Counted from the stretch's first letter, positions 6,624-15,222 are shown. The stretch is 21,912 nt of DNA from Hyphomicrobiaceae bacterium UBA2767 (GCA_002352635.1 DEIT01000192.1:1-21912); one strand, 5' to 3'. Notes: generated from the sequence alone by a model not told the origin. Numbers and translations: made by a program.

Positions 6624-7598
6624 CTAGGCCAGCAGCACGGTCGAGCCCGTGGTCTTGCGTCCTTCAAGATCCTGATGCGCCTTGGTGGCATCGGACAGCG
6701 CATAGGTCTGGTTGATCTCGATCTTCACCGCACCCGACTTGACCACATCGAACAATGCGCCCGACAGCTCTTCCAGACCGGCGCGATCGCCGATGTGGGT
6801 GAAGAGCGTGGGACGGGTGGCATAGAGCGATCCCTTCTGCGCCAGCAGTCCCATATTGATGTCCGGCAAGGGACCCGATGCCTGACCGAAGGTGGCCCAC
6901 AGGCCGAACTTCTTCAAGCAGTCAAGCGATGCGGGGAAGGTATCCTTGCCGATGGAGTCATAGACCACATCGCAGCCCTTGCCGTCGGTGAGCTCCTTGA
7001 CGCGTTCCACAAAATCTTCCGTCTGATAGTTGATGGTGTGGGTGCAGCCATGGGCCGTGGCGAGGTCAGCCTTCTCCTTTGAACCCACGGTCCCGATCAT
7101 GGTGGCCCCAAGCGCCTTCGCCCACTGGCAGACGATGAGCCCGACACCGCCGGCAGCAGCGTGAAACAGGAATGTGGTGTCGGGCGTAACCTTGTAGGTG
7201 CGCAGCAGCAGGTAAGCTGCCGTCATGCCCTTGAGCATCATGGCCGCACCCGTCTGATCGTCGATCCCCTCAGGCAGCACGACCAGCTTGTCGGCGGGTA
7301 CGACGCGTTCTTCTGCGTAAGAGCCGATGGCGCCGCAATAGGCCACCCGGTCGCCCGGCTTGACGTGGGTCACCCCCTCGCCCACGGCAACCACTTCGCC
7401 GGAGCCTTCCATGCCCGGCGTGAACGGCATGGTCTCCTGCGGGTAGAGGCCGGAGCGGAAATAGACGTCGATGAAATTCAAACCCGCAGCGGTTTGTTTG
7501 AGGCGCGCCTGCCCCTCGCCGGGATCGCCAACCGTGACCTCTTCCCATTTCATAACTTGCGGGCCGCCGGTCTCGTGAATCTGAATTGCGTGGGACAT
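6624..7598 (-). CDS. qor: NADPH:quinone oxidoreductase (zeta-crystallin-like MDR family)
   Basis: This 324-residue member of the zinc-free medium-chain dehydrogenase/reductase family reduces quinones with NADPH in the cytosol. The N-terminal GroES-like domain has AAGLNFIDVYFRSGLYP and PGMEGSGEVVAVGEGV, where the zinc ligands of true alcohol dehydrogenases are missing. The Rossmann domain has AAGGVG at about 148-153. YDSIGKDTF and the region around Arg of ATRPTLFTHI fit the Qor family. The length equals that of E. coli Qor. The ATG at 7598 has a strong GAGGAGAAGTAAG ribosome site. A terminator follows. The neighbouring glutathione transferase suggests a shared theme of electrophile and quinone detoxification. 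Confidence 0.93.
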   Translation of the reverse strand: MSHAIQIHETGGPQVMKWEEVTVGDPGEGQARLKQTAAGLNFIDVYFRSGLYPQETMPFTPGMEGSGEVVAVGEGVTHVKPGDRVAYCGAIGSYAEERVVPADKLVVLPEGIDDQTGAAMMLKGMTAAYLLLRTYKVTPDTTFLFHAAAGGVGLIVCQWAKALGATMIGTVGSKEKADLATAHGCTHTINYQTEDFVERVKELTDGKGCDVVYDSIGKDTFPASLDCLKKFGLWATFGQASGPLPDINMGLLAQKGSLYATRPTLFTHIGDRAGLEELSGALFDVVKSGAVKIEINQTYALSDATKAHQDLEGRKTTGSTVLLA

Positions 7599-7765
7599 GT
7601 CTTACTTCTCCTCAACTGAAATTTCGGCGGCACCATAACAGGTTTGGCCAGGAGGTGAGCAAGCTTCGTTCCCAGGGCGAGCGAAAAACTCCTTCGCCCG
7701 CAATCGCTATCATGGCCGCGAAAACCAGCTGGTGCATCAAACGTATCCGTAGATAGTGTACCGCG

Positions 7766-8377
7766 CTACCGCGCGCTTGCCGCCTTGCCGAGATCGGGAA
7801 CCTGGTGGGCGATACCCTGGTGGCAGTCGATGCAGGTTTTTTCTTTCGAGGCGAGGAAACGCTCGTGATGATCGGCGGCGCGTTTGCTCTGCTGCGTGAA
7901 GTCCATGTACTGGAAGTTATGACAGTTGCGGCACTCCAGAGAGTCGTTCGCCTTGAACCTGTCCCATTCGCGCGTCGCCAGCTCCAGCCGCTTCTCAAGG
8001 AATTTTTCGCGCGTGGAGATGGTTCCGAATATCTTGCCCCAGACCTCCTTCGACGCCGCCATCTTGCGCGCGATCTTGTCTGTCCACTCATGCGGCACAT
8101 GACAGTCGGGACAGGTGGCGCGCACGCCGGAGCGGTTGGTGTAATGGATGGTGGGCTTCAGCTCGGCGAAAACATTGTCGCGCATTTCATGACAAGAGAT
8201 GCAGAACTCTTCGGTATTGGTGAGTTCAAGTGCGGTGTTGAAGGCGCCCCAGAAGACGATGCCCGCAATGAACCCGCCGATGGTCAGAAAGCCCAGACTG
8301 AAATATTTGCTGGGCGTGCTCAGCGTACGCCAATAGCCCTTAATGCGCTCCATGAGACGGTTGAAAAAGCCGCGCAA
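7766..8377 (-). CDS. napC: NapC, membrane-anchored tetrahaem quinol dehydrogenase
   Basis: NapC oxidises membrane quinol and passes electrons to the periplasmic NapAB nitrate reductase. The 203-residue product has one N-terminal membrane anchor (about 26-46, SLGFLTIGGFIAGIVFWGAF). Four CXXCH haem sites follow at about 59-63 (CISCH), 89-93 (CPDCH), 149-153 (CRNCH) and 182-186 (CIDCH), the NapC/NirT layout. The reading frame has no ATG at its front. The TTG at 8377 is preferred, with AAGGGG about ten bases upstream, because the first ATG (8353) lacks a ribosome site. It starts three bases after the napB stop and is the last gene of the operon. I see no clear terminator after it. Confidence 0.95.
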   Translation of the reverse strand: MRGFFNRLMERIKGYWRTLSTPSKYFSLGFLTIGGFIAGIVFWGAFNTALELTNTEEFCISCHEMRDNVFAELKPTIHYTNRSGVRATCPDCHVPHEWTDKIARKMAASKEVWGKIFGTISTREKFLEKRLELATREWDRFKANDSLECRNCHNFQYMDFTQQSKRAADHHERFLASKEKTCIDCHQGIAHQVPDLGKAASAR

Positions 8378-8380
8378 TGC

Positions 8381-8854
8381 TCAGTTCCCCTTCTTGATGA
8401 CGCCGGAGATGACGCTGTCGACGTCGACGAAGGTGTTTTCGGTCAGCGGGTTCACCTGTTTTTGTGTGACATGGCACTGGGTGCAAAAGAAACGACGCGG
8501 CGAAACGGATGTGCGCACCTGACCGTCGCGATCCATGAAGTGGGTCACACTCACCATCGGCGCCTGTGACTGCTCGGTCGCCTTGCGGCTATGACAGGTC
8601 AGGCACTTGTTGGCGTTGAGGTCGATCTGATAGCCGCGGATGGTGTGGGGAATGACCGGTGGCTGCTCGGGATAGTTTCGAGCCTGGCGCAGATCGGTAT
8701 TGTTGACCTTGGGGATTGCCGGCGGCACAGGATGTTTTGCGATCGGTGAATTGCGCAATGTCGCGAGCGGGTATTCTTCCGCCGCGACGGCAACCAAACT
8801 GGCGCCGATGGCGAAAACCGAAAACAGTGCGGCCACGCGCGCGGTCCGACTCAT
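8381..8854 (-). CDS. napB: NapB, dihaem cytochrome c subunit of periplasmic nitrate reductase
   Basis: NapB is the small electron-transfer subunit that passes electrons from NapC to NapA in the periplasm. From the ATG at 8854 the product is 157 residues. A Sec signal peptide (MSRTARVAALFSVFAIGASL, cleavage likely after VAVAA) is followed by the NapB-typical NYPEQPPVIPH. The two CXXCH motifs are at about 84-88 (CLTCH) and 124-128 (CTQCH). Candidate distal haem ligands are His70 (VIPH) and His105 (VTHFMD). The start overlaps the napA stop as ATGA, which suggests translational coupling. An in-frame ATG at 8878 is an alternative and would add eight polar residues. Confidence 0.94.
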   Translation of the reverse strand: MSRTARVAALFSVFAIGASLVAVAAEEYPLATLRNSPIAKHPVPPAIPKVNNTDLRQARNYPEQPPVIPHTIRGYQIDLNANKCLTCHSRKATEQSQAPMVSVTHFMDRDGQVRTSVSPRRFFCTQCHVTQKQVNPLTENTFVDVDSVISGVIKKGN

Positions 8855-11388
8855 GCGGGAATGATTTTGACGGCGCATTTCTTGAAATCCGTTTGTTTGG
8901 AGATGGGATCGGTTGCATCCAGCGTCACCTTGTTGATCAGCTGGCTGGCATCGAACCATGGAACAAAGACGAGACCGCGAGGCGGTTTGTTGCGGCCCCG
9001 GGTTTCGACACGGCTTCGAATTTCGCCGCGCCGCGATACGACCCGCACCTCGCTGCCCCGTCGCAGCTTGCGCGCCTCCGCATCATCGGGATGCATATAC
9101 ACCACCGCGTCGGGCACCGCCCGGTAGAGCTCGGGCACCCGCTGGGTCATGGAGCCTGAGTGCCAGTGCTCGAGCACCCTGCCTGTTGAAAGCCAGAGAT
9201 CGTATTCCTTGTCCGGTGCTTCGGCGGCCGGCTCGTATGGCAGCGCGAAAATCCGCGCCTTCTTATCCGGGTGACCATAGAACTGTACGCCGCTACCAGC
9301 CTCGACATAAGGGTCCTGCCCTTCTCGGAAGCGCCAGCGCGTTTCCTTTCCGTCGACTACCGGCCAGCGCAGTCCGCGCTCCTTGTGGTATCGCTCGAAC
9401 GGCGCCAGGTCGTGGCCGTGGCCGCGCCCGAAGGCGGCATATTCCTCAAACAGTCCCTTCTGCAAATAGAAGCCAAAATGCTTGGACTCCGCATTCTCAT
9501 ATTCCAGGCTGGCTTCCGATGCAGGGAACTTGTCCACCTGCCCATTCTTGAAGAGCACCTCATAAAGGCTCTTGCCCTTGTAATCCGGATTCTTCTCCAG
9601 CAGATCGGCGGGCCAGACTTCGTCCGTCTTGAAGCGCTTTGAAAATTCCACGAGCTGCCACAAATCCGAGTGCGATTCACCCGGCGCATCGACAAGCTGG
9701 TGCCAGAACTGGGTGCGCCGTTCCGCATTGCCATAGGCGCCTTCCTTTTCCACCCACATGGCGGTGGGCAGGATCAGATCGGCCGCTTGGGCGGTGACGG
9801 TTGGATAGGCGTCTGACACGACGATGAAAGTTTCCGGGTTACGGTAGCCGGGATAGCCTTCCTCGTTGAGGTTGGGAGCGGCCTGCATGTTGTTGTTGCA
9901 CTGAACCCAATAGGCATTGAGCTTGCCGTCCTTGAGCATCCGGTTCTGCAGCACCGCGTGGTAACCCGGCTTCGCCGGAATGGTGCCCTTGGGCAGCTTC
10001 CATATCTTTTCTGCGATGTCGCGATGCTTCTCATTGGCGACAACCATGTCTGCGGGCAGACGGTGGGAGAAGGTGCCCACCTCGCGCGCCGTACCGCAGG
10101 CTGAGGGCTGACCGGTGAGCGAAAAGGGGCTGTTTCCCGGTTCGGAGATTTTTCCCGTCAGCAAATGGATGTTGTAGACGAGATTGTTGCACCACACGCC
10201 GCGGGTGTGCTGATTGAATCCCATGGTCCAGAACGACACGACCTTGGTTTTTGGGTCCGCGTAAAGTTCCGCCAGCGCCTTGAGCTGCGCCTTGGGAACA
10301 CCGGAGAGCTTGGAGACCGTGTCGATATCGTAATCGGCGACGAACTTTGCAAACTCATCAAACGTCATGTCCGTCGAACCACCCGCTTTCTTGGCGTTCT
10401 TCGCCTTCTTCTCAAGCGGGTGTTCGGGTCGAAGCCCATAACCGATATCCGGGTTGCCCCGGCGGAAATTGACATGCTTGGAGACGAAGTCCTTGTTGAC
10501 GCGCCCGGTGTCGATGATGTGCTTGGCAATGAAGTTGAGAATGGCAAGATCGGTCTGCGGATTGAACACCATCGGCATGTCGGCCAGATCGAAGCAGCGA
10601 TGCTCGAACACGGAAAGCACGGCGACTTTCACGTGAGGCGCACTGAAACGCCGGTCGGCCACCCTGCTCCACAAAATCGGGTGCATCTCCGCCATGTTGG
10701 AACCCCACAGCACAAACGCGTCAGTCTCCTCGATATCGTCGTAACAGCCCATCGGCTCATCGATACCGAAGGTGCGCATAAAGCCGGCAACAGCGGAGGC
10801 CATGCAGTGGCGGGCATTGGGGTCGATGTTATTGGAACGGAACCCGGCCTTCATCAGCTTGGACGCCGCGTAACCTTCCCACACCGTCCATTGCCCGGAG
10901 CCAAACATGCCGACCGAGGTCGGCCCGTTCTTCTTGATGGCGTCCTTGAACTTGGCCTCCATGACGTCGAACGCCTGGTCCCAGGAAACCGGCGTGAAGG
11001 TGCCGTTCTTGTCGTACTTTCCGTCGGTCATGCGCAGCAAGGGCTGTTTCAACCGATCCTGGCCATACATGATCTTGGACAGGAAATAGCCCTTCACGCA
11101 GTTCAGGCCGCGATTGACCGGCGCGTGCACGTCGCCATGGGTGGCAACGACGCGCCCCTCCTTGGTGGCAACCATGACGCTGCATCCGGTACCGCAGAAG
11201 CGGCACGGAGCCTTGGACCATTTCAGCTCAGTGGTCTGGCTGGAGGTCGGCACCTGCGCGGCCATCGCTGACAAGGGCATGCCTGCAGCGGCGGCGGCGG
11301 CAGCTACGGCATTGGCCTTGATGTAATCCCGCCGGGTAATCTGCGGGGCCGAAGGCTGTGACTGTTGGGGTTTCGACTTCCTAGGCAT
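8851..11388 (-). CDS. napA: NapA, molybdopterin catalytic subunit of periplasmic nitrate reductase
   Basis: NapA reduces nitrate to nitrite in the periplasm at a Mo-bis-MGD centre. The 845-residue product begins with a Tat signal: the twin Arg at 19-20 in TRRDYIK, then an Ala-rich core ending near AMAA. The [4Fe-4S] cluster Cys are Cys62, Cys65 and Cys69 (CRFCGTGC) plus Cys97 (NCVKGYF). The Mo-coordinating Cys is about residue 195 (ARHCMASAVAGF). MGD-binding stretches such as LWGSNMAEMHP, TMGFNQHTRG and the C-terminal STGRVLEHWHSGSMT are intact. The length matches full NapA. It overlaps napD by eight bases and napB by four. The intact motifs indicate a functional enzyme. Confidence 0.98.
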   Translation of the reverse strand: MPRKSKPQQSQPSAPQITRRDYIKANAVAAAAAAAGMPLSAMAAQVPTSSQTTELKWSKAPCRFCGTGCSVMVATKEGRVVATHGDVHAPVNRGLNCVKGYFLSKIMYGQDRLKQPLLRMTDGKYDKNGTFTPVSWDQAFDVMEAKFKDAIKKNGPTSVGMFGSGQWTVWEGYAASKLMKAGFRSNNIDPNARHCMASAVAGFMRTFGIDEPMGCYDDIEETDAFVLWGSNMAEMHPILWSRVADRRFSAPHVKVAVLSVFEHRCFDLADMPMVFNPQTDLAILNFIAKHIIDTGRVNKDFVSKHVNFRRGNPDIGYGLRPEHPLEKKAKNAKKAGGSTDMTFDEFAKFVADYDIDTVSKLSGVPKAQLKALAELYADPKTKVVSFWTMGFNQHTRGVWCNNLVYNIHLLTGKISEPGNSPFSLTGQPSACGTAREVGTFSHRLPADMVVANEKHRDIAEKIWKLPKGTIPAKPGYHAVLQNRMLKDGKLNAYWVQCNNNMQAAPNLNEEGYPGYRNPETFIVVSDAYPTVTAQAADLILPTAMWVEKEGAYGNAERRTQFWHQLVDAPGESHSDLWQLVEFSKRFKTDEVWPADLLEKNPDYKGKSLYEVLFKNGQVDKFPASEASLEYENAESKHFGFYLQKGLFEEYAAFGRGHGHDLAPFERYHKERGLRWPVVDGKETRWRFREGQDPYVEAGSGVQFYGHPDKKARIFALPYEPAAEAPDKEYDLWLSTGRVLEHWHSGSMTQRVPELYRAVPDAVVYMHPDDAEARKLRRGSEVRVVSRRGEIRSRVETRGRNKPPRGLVFVPWFDASQLINKVTLDATDPISKQTDFKKCAVKIIPA

Positions 11389-11698
11389 CGTCCATCTCCT
11401 CTGTGTGGTGATAGACGAGTGACGCGGTGACCACGCCTTGCGACTTTTCGATCCGACTCATGGTTTCGACAAGGCCCGCGTCGTTTTCAGCCTCGAGCGT
11501 CAGAATGAGCTTGCCGGCATCGTTCGATCCGTGGCTCTCGACGCCGGGGATGCGGGTGAGTTCACTCTCAATTGAAGTAATTTTGTCTGGCCATCCCTGA
11601 ACCAGAACGCTGGCGATATGTTGGGTTTTGACGGTGATGTGGCCCTTGAGTATATCGCGCCGTGTCCGGGAAATGATCGACATCTTGTCTTCTTGCAT
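11381..11698 (-). CDS. napD: NapD, NapA Tat-signal chaperone
   Basis: NapD binds the Tat leader of NapA in the cytoplasm and holds back export until the Mo cofactor is inserted. The 105-residue product has the ferredoxin-like fold typical of the family: HIASVLVQGWPDKITSIESE, IPGVESH and AGKLILTLEAEND, then the second beta-alpha-beta half with MSRIEKSQGVVTASLVYHHTEE. The ATG at 11698 is chosen for its GGAG eight to ten bases upstream. A second ATG at 11683 is possible, and the longer open frame to 11821 runs into napE. The stop overlaps the napA start by eight bases. Confidence 0.92.
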   Translation of the reverse strand: MQEDKMSIISRTRRDILKGHITVKTQHIASVLVQGWPDKITSIESELTRIPGVESHGSNDAGKLILTLEAENDAGLVETMSRIEKSQGVVTASLVYHHTEEMDDA

Positions 11699-11729
11699 TT
11701 TCTTTACTCCAGTGCGGCCGCAGGCAGCG

Positions 11730-11930
11730 TCAAGGCGCGCCGGGTGGACCGGCGATAATCTGATACATCCAGATTGCAAAGCCGTAGGTACCCACCACCG
11801 CGACCGACACGGCGGGTGCAAGAACGACTGTCAGAAAGAGAAAGGCGCTGAGTTCGCGCGATTTCGTGTTGGCCTGATCGGGTTTACCAGCACTGGATTT
11901 CTTGGACTTGCTTCGTGTTGTACGGCCCAT
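11730..11930 (-). CDS. napE: NapE, small membrane protein of the nap operon
   Basis: This 66-residue protein has a Lys/Ser-rich cytoplasmic front (MGRTTRSKSKKSS) and one membrane helix. The signature is ELSAFLFLTVVLAPAVSVAV, then YGFAIWMYQ and GPPG, which is the conserved NapE pattern. NapE is found only in nap clusters; its role is not settled. It is the first gene of the operon, 31 bases before napD. The ATG at 11930 is preferred to an upstream TTG at 11951. Confidence 0.9.
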   Translation of the reverse strand: MGRTTRSKSKKSSAGKPDQANTKSRELSAFLFLTVVLAPAVSVAVVGTYGFAIWMYQIIAGPPGAP

Positions 11931-11954
11931 CACGCTCACTATCCCTGACAAAAG

Positions 11955-11983
11955 AGTATGAGATTGTTTCGCGACACTTGCAA
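11955..11983 (-). promoter_or_regulatory. Candidate promoter of the nap operon
   Basis: Read on the minus strand, TTGCAA (11983-11978) and CATACT (11960-11955) are separated by 17 bases. Each matches four of six positions of the sigma-70 hexamers. They lie about 25 bases upstream of the napE ATG. No FNR/NNR-type TTGAT-N4-ATCAA site was found nearby. Confidence 0.3.
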
Positions 11984-12089
11984 CTCATTCCCATTTGCCG
12001 GATTCGCACCATATACGCAAGAATTGGGTGGTGTTTTGCCCGCCCGCAGCGTAGGCGTTGCCAACATTATTTTTCTCGGGGGGTTCCAG

Positions 12090-12980
12090 GTGAGTCTGGC
12101 CGATTGGTTTCGGATACTGCTGCTTTCGCTTCTTTGGGGCTGTTCCTTTTTCTTTGTCGAGATCACGTTGGAGTCCTTCGGCATCCTGACCTTGGTGATG
12201 CTGCGGGTCGGCATCGCGGCCGCCTTCCTCATGCTCTATTGTATGGCACGCGGGATTCCTTTGGCGCTCAGTCCTCGCGTGCTGGGCGGGTTGGCCATCG
12301 TCGCTCTCCTGCAGAATGTTCTGCCCTTTTCGCTCATTGCCGCAGGTCAAATCCAGATCACGAGTGGGCTGACGGCCATTCTGATTGCGGCAACGCCTCT
12401 CTTTACCGTCCTTCTTGGACATGTGTGGCCTGGCGGAGAACCCATAACACCGGCGAAACTCGGCGGCGTGCTCATCGGAATGGTGGGCGTCGCGGTGCTG
12501 ATGGGCAGCGATGCAATCGCCGGGATTTCAGGAAGCCTGCTTGGTCAATTGTCGGTTCTGGCCGCGGCCTTCATTTATGCTGTATCGGGCCTTTACGCCC
12601 GCCGGTTTCGTGACCTAAGACCCTCTGTGATTTCAACCTGGATGCTGCTGCTAGCCGCATTGATCCTGGCGCCCTTCGCCTTTGTGTTCGAAACGCCGCT
12701 CAGCCCGCTCCCCGATCTATCCGGAGTTGCGGCAATGGTCGGCCTCGCCCTGTTGTCGACCGCCTTCGCCTTTCTCCTGTATTTCCGGGTTTTGGCAAGT
12801 GCTGGCGCAACCAACGCATTACTCGTCACCTTCGTGCAGCCGCCGGTTGCGATTCTTCTTGGGGTGCTGTTTCTGCATGAAGCGTTCCTGCCGCATCATC
12901 TGATGGGCATGGCGCTCATCTTCGTTGGCCTGACACTTGTCGACGGGCGCGTAGTCCGCCTCGTCACGAGGCGTGCCTGA
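12090..12980 (+). CDS. DMT-superfamily (EamA) membrane transporter
   Basis: This 296-residue inner-membrane protein has ten predicted helices in two EamA halves (about 1-140 and 150-290). The first helix is LADWFRILLLSLLWGCSFFF, with the family's W-G-x-x-F/F feature. GQIQITSGLTAILIAATPLF and ATNALLVTFVQPPVAILLG are the two equivalent hairpins around helices 4 and 9. EamA proteins export amino acids or other metabolites; the substrate cannot be told from sequence. The GTG at 12090 is chosen because GGGGGG lies about five bases upstream and it gives the family length. The frame is open to 11958, but that extension crosses the nap promoter region. Its stop lies six bases from the convergent gatB stop. 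Confidence 0.88.
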   Translation: MSLADWFRILLLSLLWGCSFFFVEITLESFGILTLVMLRVGIAAAFLMLYCMARGIPLALSPRVLGGLAIVALLQNVLPFSLIAAGQIQITSGLTAILIAATPLFTVLLGHVWPGGEPITPAKLGGVLIGMVGVAVLMGSDAIAGISGSLLGQLSVLAAAFIYAVSGLYARRFRDLRPSVISTWMLLLAALILAPFAFVFETPLSPLPDLSGVAAMVGLALLSTAFAFLLYFRVLASAGATNALLVTFVQPPVAILLGVLFLHEAFLPHHLMGMALIFVGLTLVDGRVVRLVTRRA

Positions 12981-12986
12981 TCAGAC

Positions 12987-14468
12987 TCAACTTTCGGCAA
13001 TTTCCAGCTTGGCGCGCAGCAACTGATTGACCATCTGCGGATTGGCCTTTCCGCCGGTCTTCTGCATGACCTGACCGACAAACCAGCCGAGCGTCTGCGG
13101 TTTGGCCTTGACCTGTTCAACCTGCTTCGGATTGGCGGCGATCACCTCATCGATGATTTTTTCGATCTCACCGCTATCGCTCACCTGCTTCAGCCCACGC
13201 TCCTCCACGAGTTTTTCCGGATCACCGCCCGATTCCCACACGAGGTCATAGAGATCCTTGGCAATCTTGCCGGAGATCGTGCCGTCGTCGGTCATCTTGA
13301 GGATCGCCGTGTTCGCTTGTGCCGAAACAGGTGCCTTTTCGAAGTCGATGTCTTCCTTGTTGACGCGTCCCAGATGCGTGTTCAGCACCCAGTTGGCGGC
13401 AGCTTTCGGATCAGCGCCAAGCGTCACCATTTCCTCAAAATAGTCCGCGCGTTCCTTTTCCGCCACGAGCACCTCGGCGTCGTAATGCTCCAGCTCCCAG
13501 TCGGCCATGAAACGCGCCTTCTTCTGGTCCGGTAGTTCCGGCAATTGGGCGGCGAGATCGTCGACAAAGCTCTGGCTGAACTCGAGCGGCAGAAGATCGG
13601 GATCGGGGAAGTAGCGGTAGTCATGCGCCTCTTCCTTGGAACGCATGGAGCGCGTCTCGCCGGTCCTGGGATCGAACAGTCGTGTCTCCTGATCGATTGC
13701 CCCGCCATCCTCGATGATCTCGATTTGGCGGCGGGCCTCATATTCGATGGCCTGACCGATAAAGCGGATGGAGTTGACGTTCTTGATCTCACAGCGCGTA
13801 CCAAGTTCCGCACCGGGACGGCGCACCGAAACATTGACGTCGGCCCGCAGCGAGCCTTCTTCCATGTTGCCGTCGCAGGTGCCGAGATAACGCAGGATCG
13901 AGCGCAGCTTCAGCACGTAGGCCTGTGCCTGTTCAGATGAACGCATGTCGGGCCTGGAGACGATCTCCATGAGCGCCACGCCGGAGCGGTTGAGGTCCAC
14001 GTAGGATGATTTTGGGTCCTGATCGTGCAGGCTTTTTCCGGCATCCTGTTCCAGATGCAGGCGTTCGATACCAACGCGAACTTCTTCCCCGTCTTCCATG
14101 TCGAGCGCCACCTCGCCCTCCCCGACGATGGGTTGGGTAAATTGCGAGATTTGATAGCCTTGAGGCAGATCGGGGTAGAAATAGTTCTTGCGGTCGAACA
14201 CCGAGCGCAGATTGATCTTGGCTTTGAGCCCCAACCCCGTGCGAACGGCCTGGGTCACACATTCCTCGTTGATGACGGGGAGCATGCCGGGCATCGCCGC
14301 ATCGACGAGGCTCACCTGCGCGTTCGGCTTCGCGCCAAATTCGGTCGCGGCACCGGAGAACAGCTTCGATTTCGAAGTCACCTGCGCATGCACTTCCAAT
14401 CCGATGACCATCTCCCAGTCGCCGGTGGACGAATTGATCAGATGCGCGGGCACGGCGTCATCCGCCAT
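12987..14468 (-). CDS. gatB: GatB, aspartyl/glutamyl-tRNA(Asn/Gln) amidotransferase subunit B
   Basis: GatB is the kinase/transamidase and tRNA-binding subunit of GatCAB. It phosphorylates the misacylated Glu or Asp and transfers ammonia supplied by GatA. The 493-residue product has the hallmark GLEVHAQ (about 23-29), DRKNYFYPDLPQGYQISQ and VDLNRSGVALMEIVSRPD, plus a MRSKEEAHDYRYFPDPDL core. The C-terminal YqeY-like tail domain (about 345-493) contains NWVLNTHLG and GWFVGQVMQKTGGKANP. The ATG at 14468 overlaps the upstream chorismate mutase stop by 11 bases and has GGGAGG upstream. Two small genes separate it from gatA in the same operon. Confidence 0.97.
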   Translation of the reverse strand: MADDAVPAHLINSSTGDWEMVIGLEVHAQVTSKSKLFSGAATEFGAKPNAQVSLVDAAMPGMLPVINEECVTQAVRTGLGLKAKINLRSVFDRKNYFYPDLPQGYQISQFTQPIVGEGEVALDMEDGEEVRVGIERLHLEQDAGKSLHDQDPKSSYVDLNRSGVALMEIVSRPDMRSSEQAQAYVLKLRSILRYLGTCDGNMEEGSLRADVNVSVRRPGAELGTRCEIKNVNSIRFIGQAIEYEARRQIEIIEDGGAIDQETRLFDPRTGETRSMRSKEEAHDYRYFPDPDLLPLEFSQSFVDDLAAQLPELPDQKKARFMADWELEHYDAEVLVAEKERADYFEEMVTLGADPKAAANWVLNTHLGRVNKEDIDFEKAPVSAQANTAILKMTDDGTISGKIAKDLYDLVWESGGDPEKLVEERGLKQVSDSGEIEKIIDEVIAANPKQVEQVKAKPQTLGWFVGQVMQKTGGKANPQMVNQLLRAKLEIAES

Positions 14469-14769
14469 TCTTCGCCTCCCGCAGCTTCTCCTCTTCATAC
14501 TGGATGAACCAGCCGATCATCTGCCGCCAGAGTGCCTCGGCAAGCTCCGGTGGCAGGTCATTCTCTTCGGCCTGCGCGCGCACCTTGTCGACCACCTGCT
14601 GGATGCGCCAGGGCACGACCGCGTCGTCGGGCGAGTCCTTGAGTTGCCAGGCTCGATCTACGTAGGAGAAGCGCTCTGCAATCAGTTCAACCAGAACCCG
14701 GTCAAGACGATCAATCTCGATACGGACCTCGTCCATATTGCTGCAGTCTTGTGCCTTGCGTGGTGCCAT
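14458..14769 (-). CDS. AroQ-type chorismate mutase domain protein
   Basis: This 103-residue all-helical protein has the AroQ pattern. The first long helix reads NMDEVRIEIDRLDRVLVELI followed by AERFSYVDRAWQLK, with the Arg and Lys placed like the substrate-binding residues of the family. Two shorter helices follow (WRIQQVVDKVRAQA and LAEALWRQMIGWFI). AroQ enzymes rearrange chorismate to prephenate for Phe/Tyr synthesis. The close relative PchB instead splits isochorismate, so the reaction here is likely but not certain. No ACT or prephenate dehydratase domain is attached. It lies 18 bases after the rid paralogue and overlaps gatB, so it is transcribed with gatCAB. Confidence 0.82.
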   Translation of the reverse strand: MAPRKAQDCSNMDEVRIEIDRLDRVLVELIAERFSYVDRAWQLKDSPDDAVVPWRIQQVVDKVRAQAEENDLPPELAEALWRQMIGWFIQYEEEKLREAKNGG

Positions 14770-14787
14770 CTTTTCAAAATTTCCCGT

Positions 14788-15222
14788 TTAATCCGTTTGC
14801 GCCCAAGCGTTCTGCCAAGTCTCGCCATCTTCCATAATGACCGCTTCGGCCTCGATCTCAACCACCCAGTCCGGATCGATGAGTTTGGAAACTTCCACCA
14901 TCGTCGCTGCCGGGCGGATATCGCCAAAGACCTCGCCATGGGCGCGACCCACTTCCTCCCACAGCGCCACGTCGGTGACGAACATGCGCGTGCGTACGAC
15001 ATGCTTCATTTCCGCACCCGCTTCGGCAAGCGCCGAGGCAATAATCTCAAAACAGCGCTTTGTCTGTGCCGCCGCATCGCCGACACCGACGGTCTTGCCG
15101 TCGGGTCCCACGGGTGCGGTACCGCTTACGAACACCATGCTGCCGACCCGCACGGCGCGCGAGAAGCCTATCTCTTTCTCATAGGCGTTGCCCGATGAGA
15201 CCAATTGCCGGTTCATGCTCAT
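14788..15222 (-). CDS. Rid-family protein lacking the RidA catalytic Arg
   Basis: This 144-residue member of the YjgF/YER057c/UK114 superfamily shows FSRAVRVGSMVFVSGTAPV, QTKRCFEIIASALAEAG, VVRTRMFVTDV and VEIEAEAVI. At the position of the RidA PARS/T Arg, the sequence reads RPAATMVEVSKLID, so Ala replaces the Arg that binds the imine substrate. Subgroups of the Rid superfamily without this Arg are known and lack the classical imine deaminase activity, so the reaction here is unknown. The ATG at 15222 overlaps the gatA stop as ATGA. It shares the gat operon with chorismate mutase. The window's other Rid protein (4856-5245) keeps the Arg. Confidence 0.88.
   Translation of the reverse strand: MSMNRQLVSSGNAYEKEIGFSRAVRVGSMVFVSGTAPVGPDGKTVGVGDAAAQTKRCFEIIASALAEAGAEMKHVVRTRMFVTDVALWEEVGRAHGEVFGDIRPAATMVEVSKLIDPDWVVEIEAEAVIMEDGETWQNAWAQTD

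Noticed and set aside
7620..7765. Terminator after napC
   Set aside because: GGGCGA/TCGCCC can pair, but the loop is long and no T-run follows.
10165..11271. Long plus-strand frame (368 codons) opposite napA
   Set aside because: Antisense shadow of a fully motif-supported napA; GC-rich codon use keeps the opposite strand open.
11931..12089. FNR/NNR box in the nap intergenic region
   Set aside because: TTGCAACTCATT and neighbouring strings match only one half-site; no proper inverted TTGAT/ATCAA pair.
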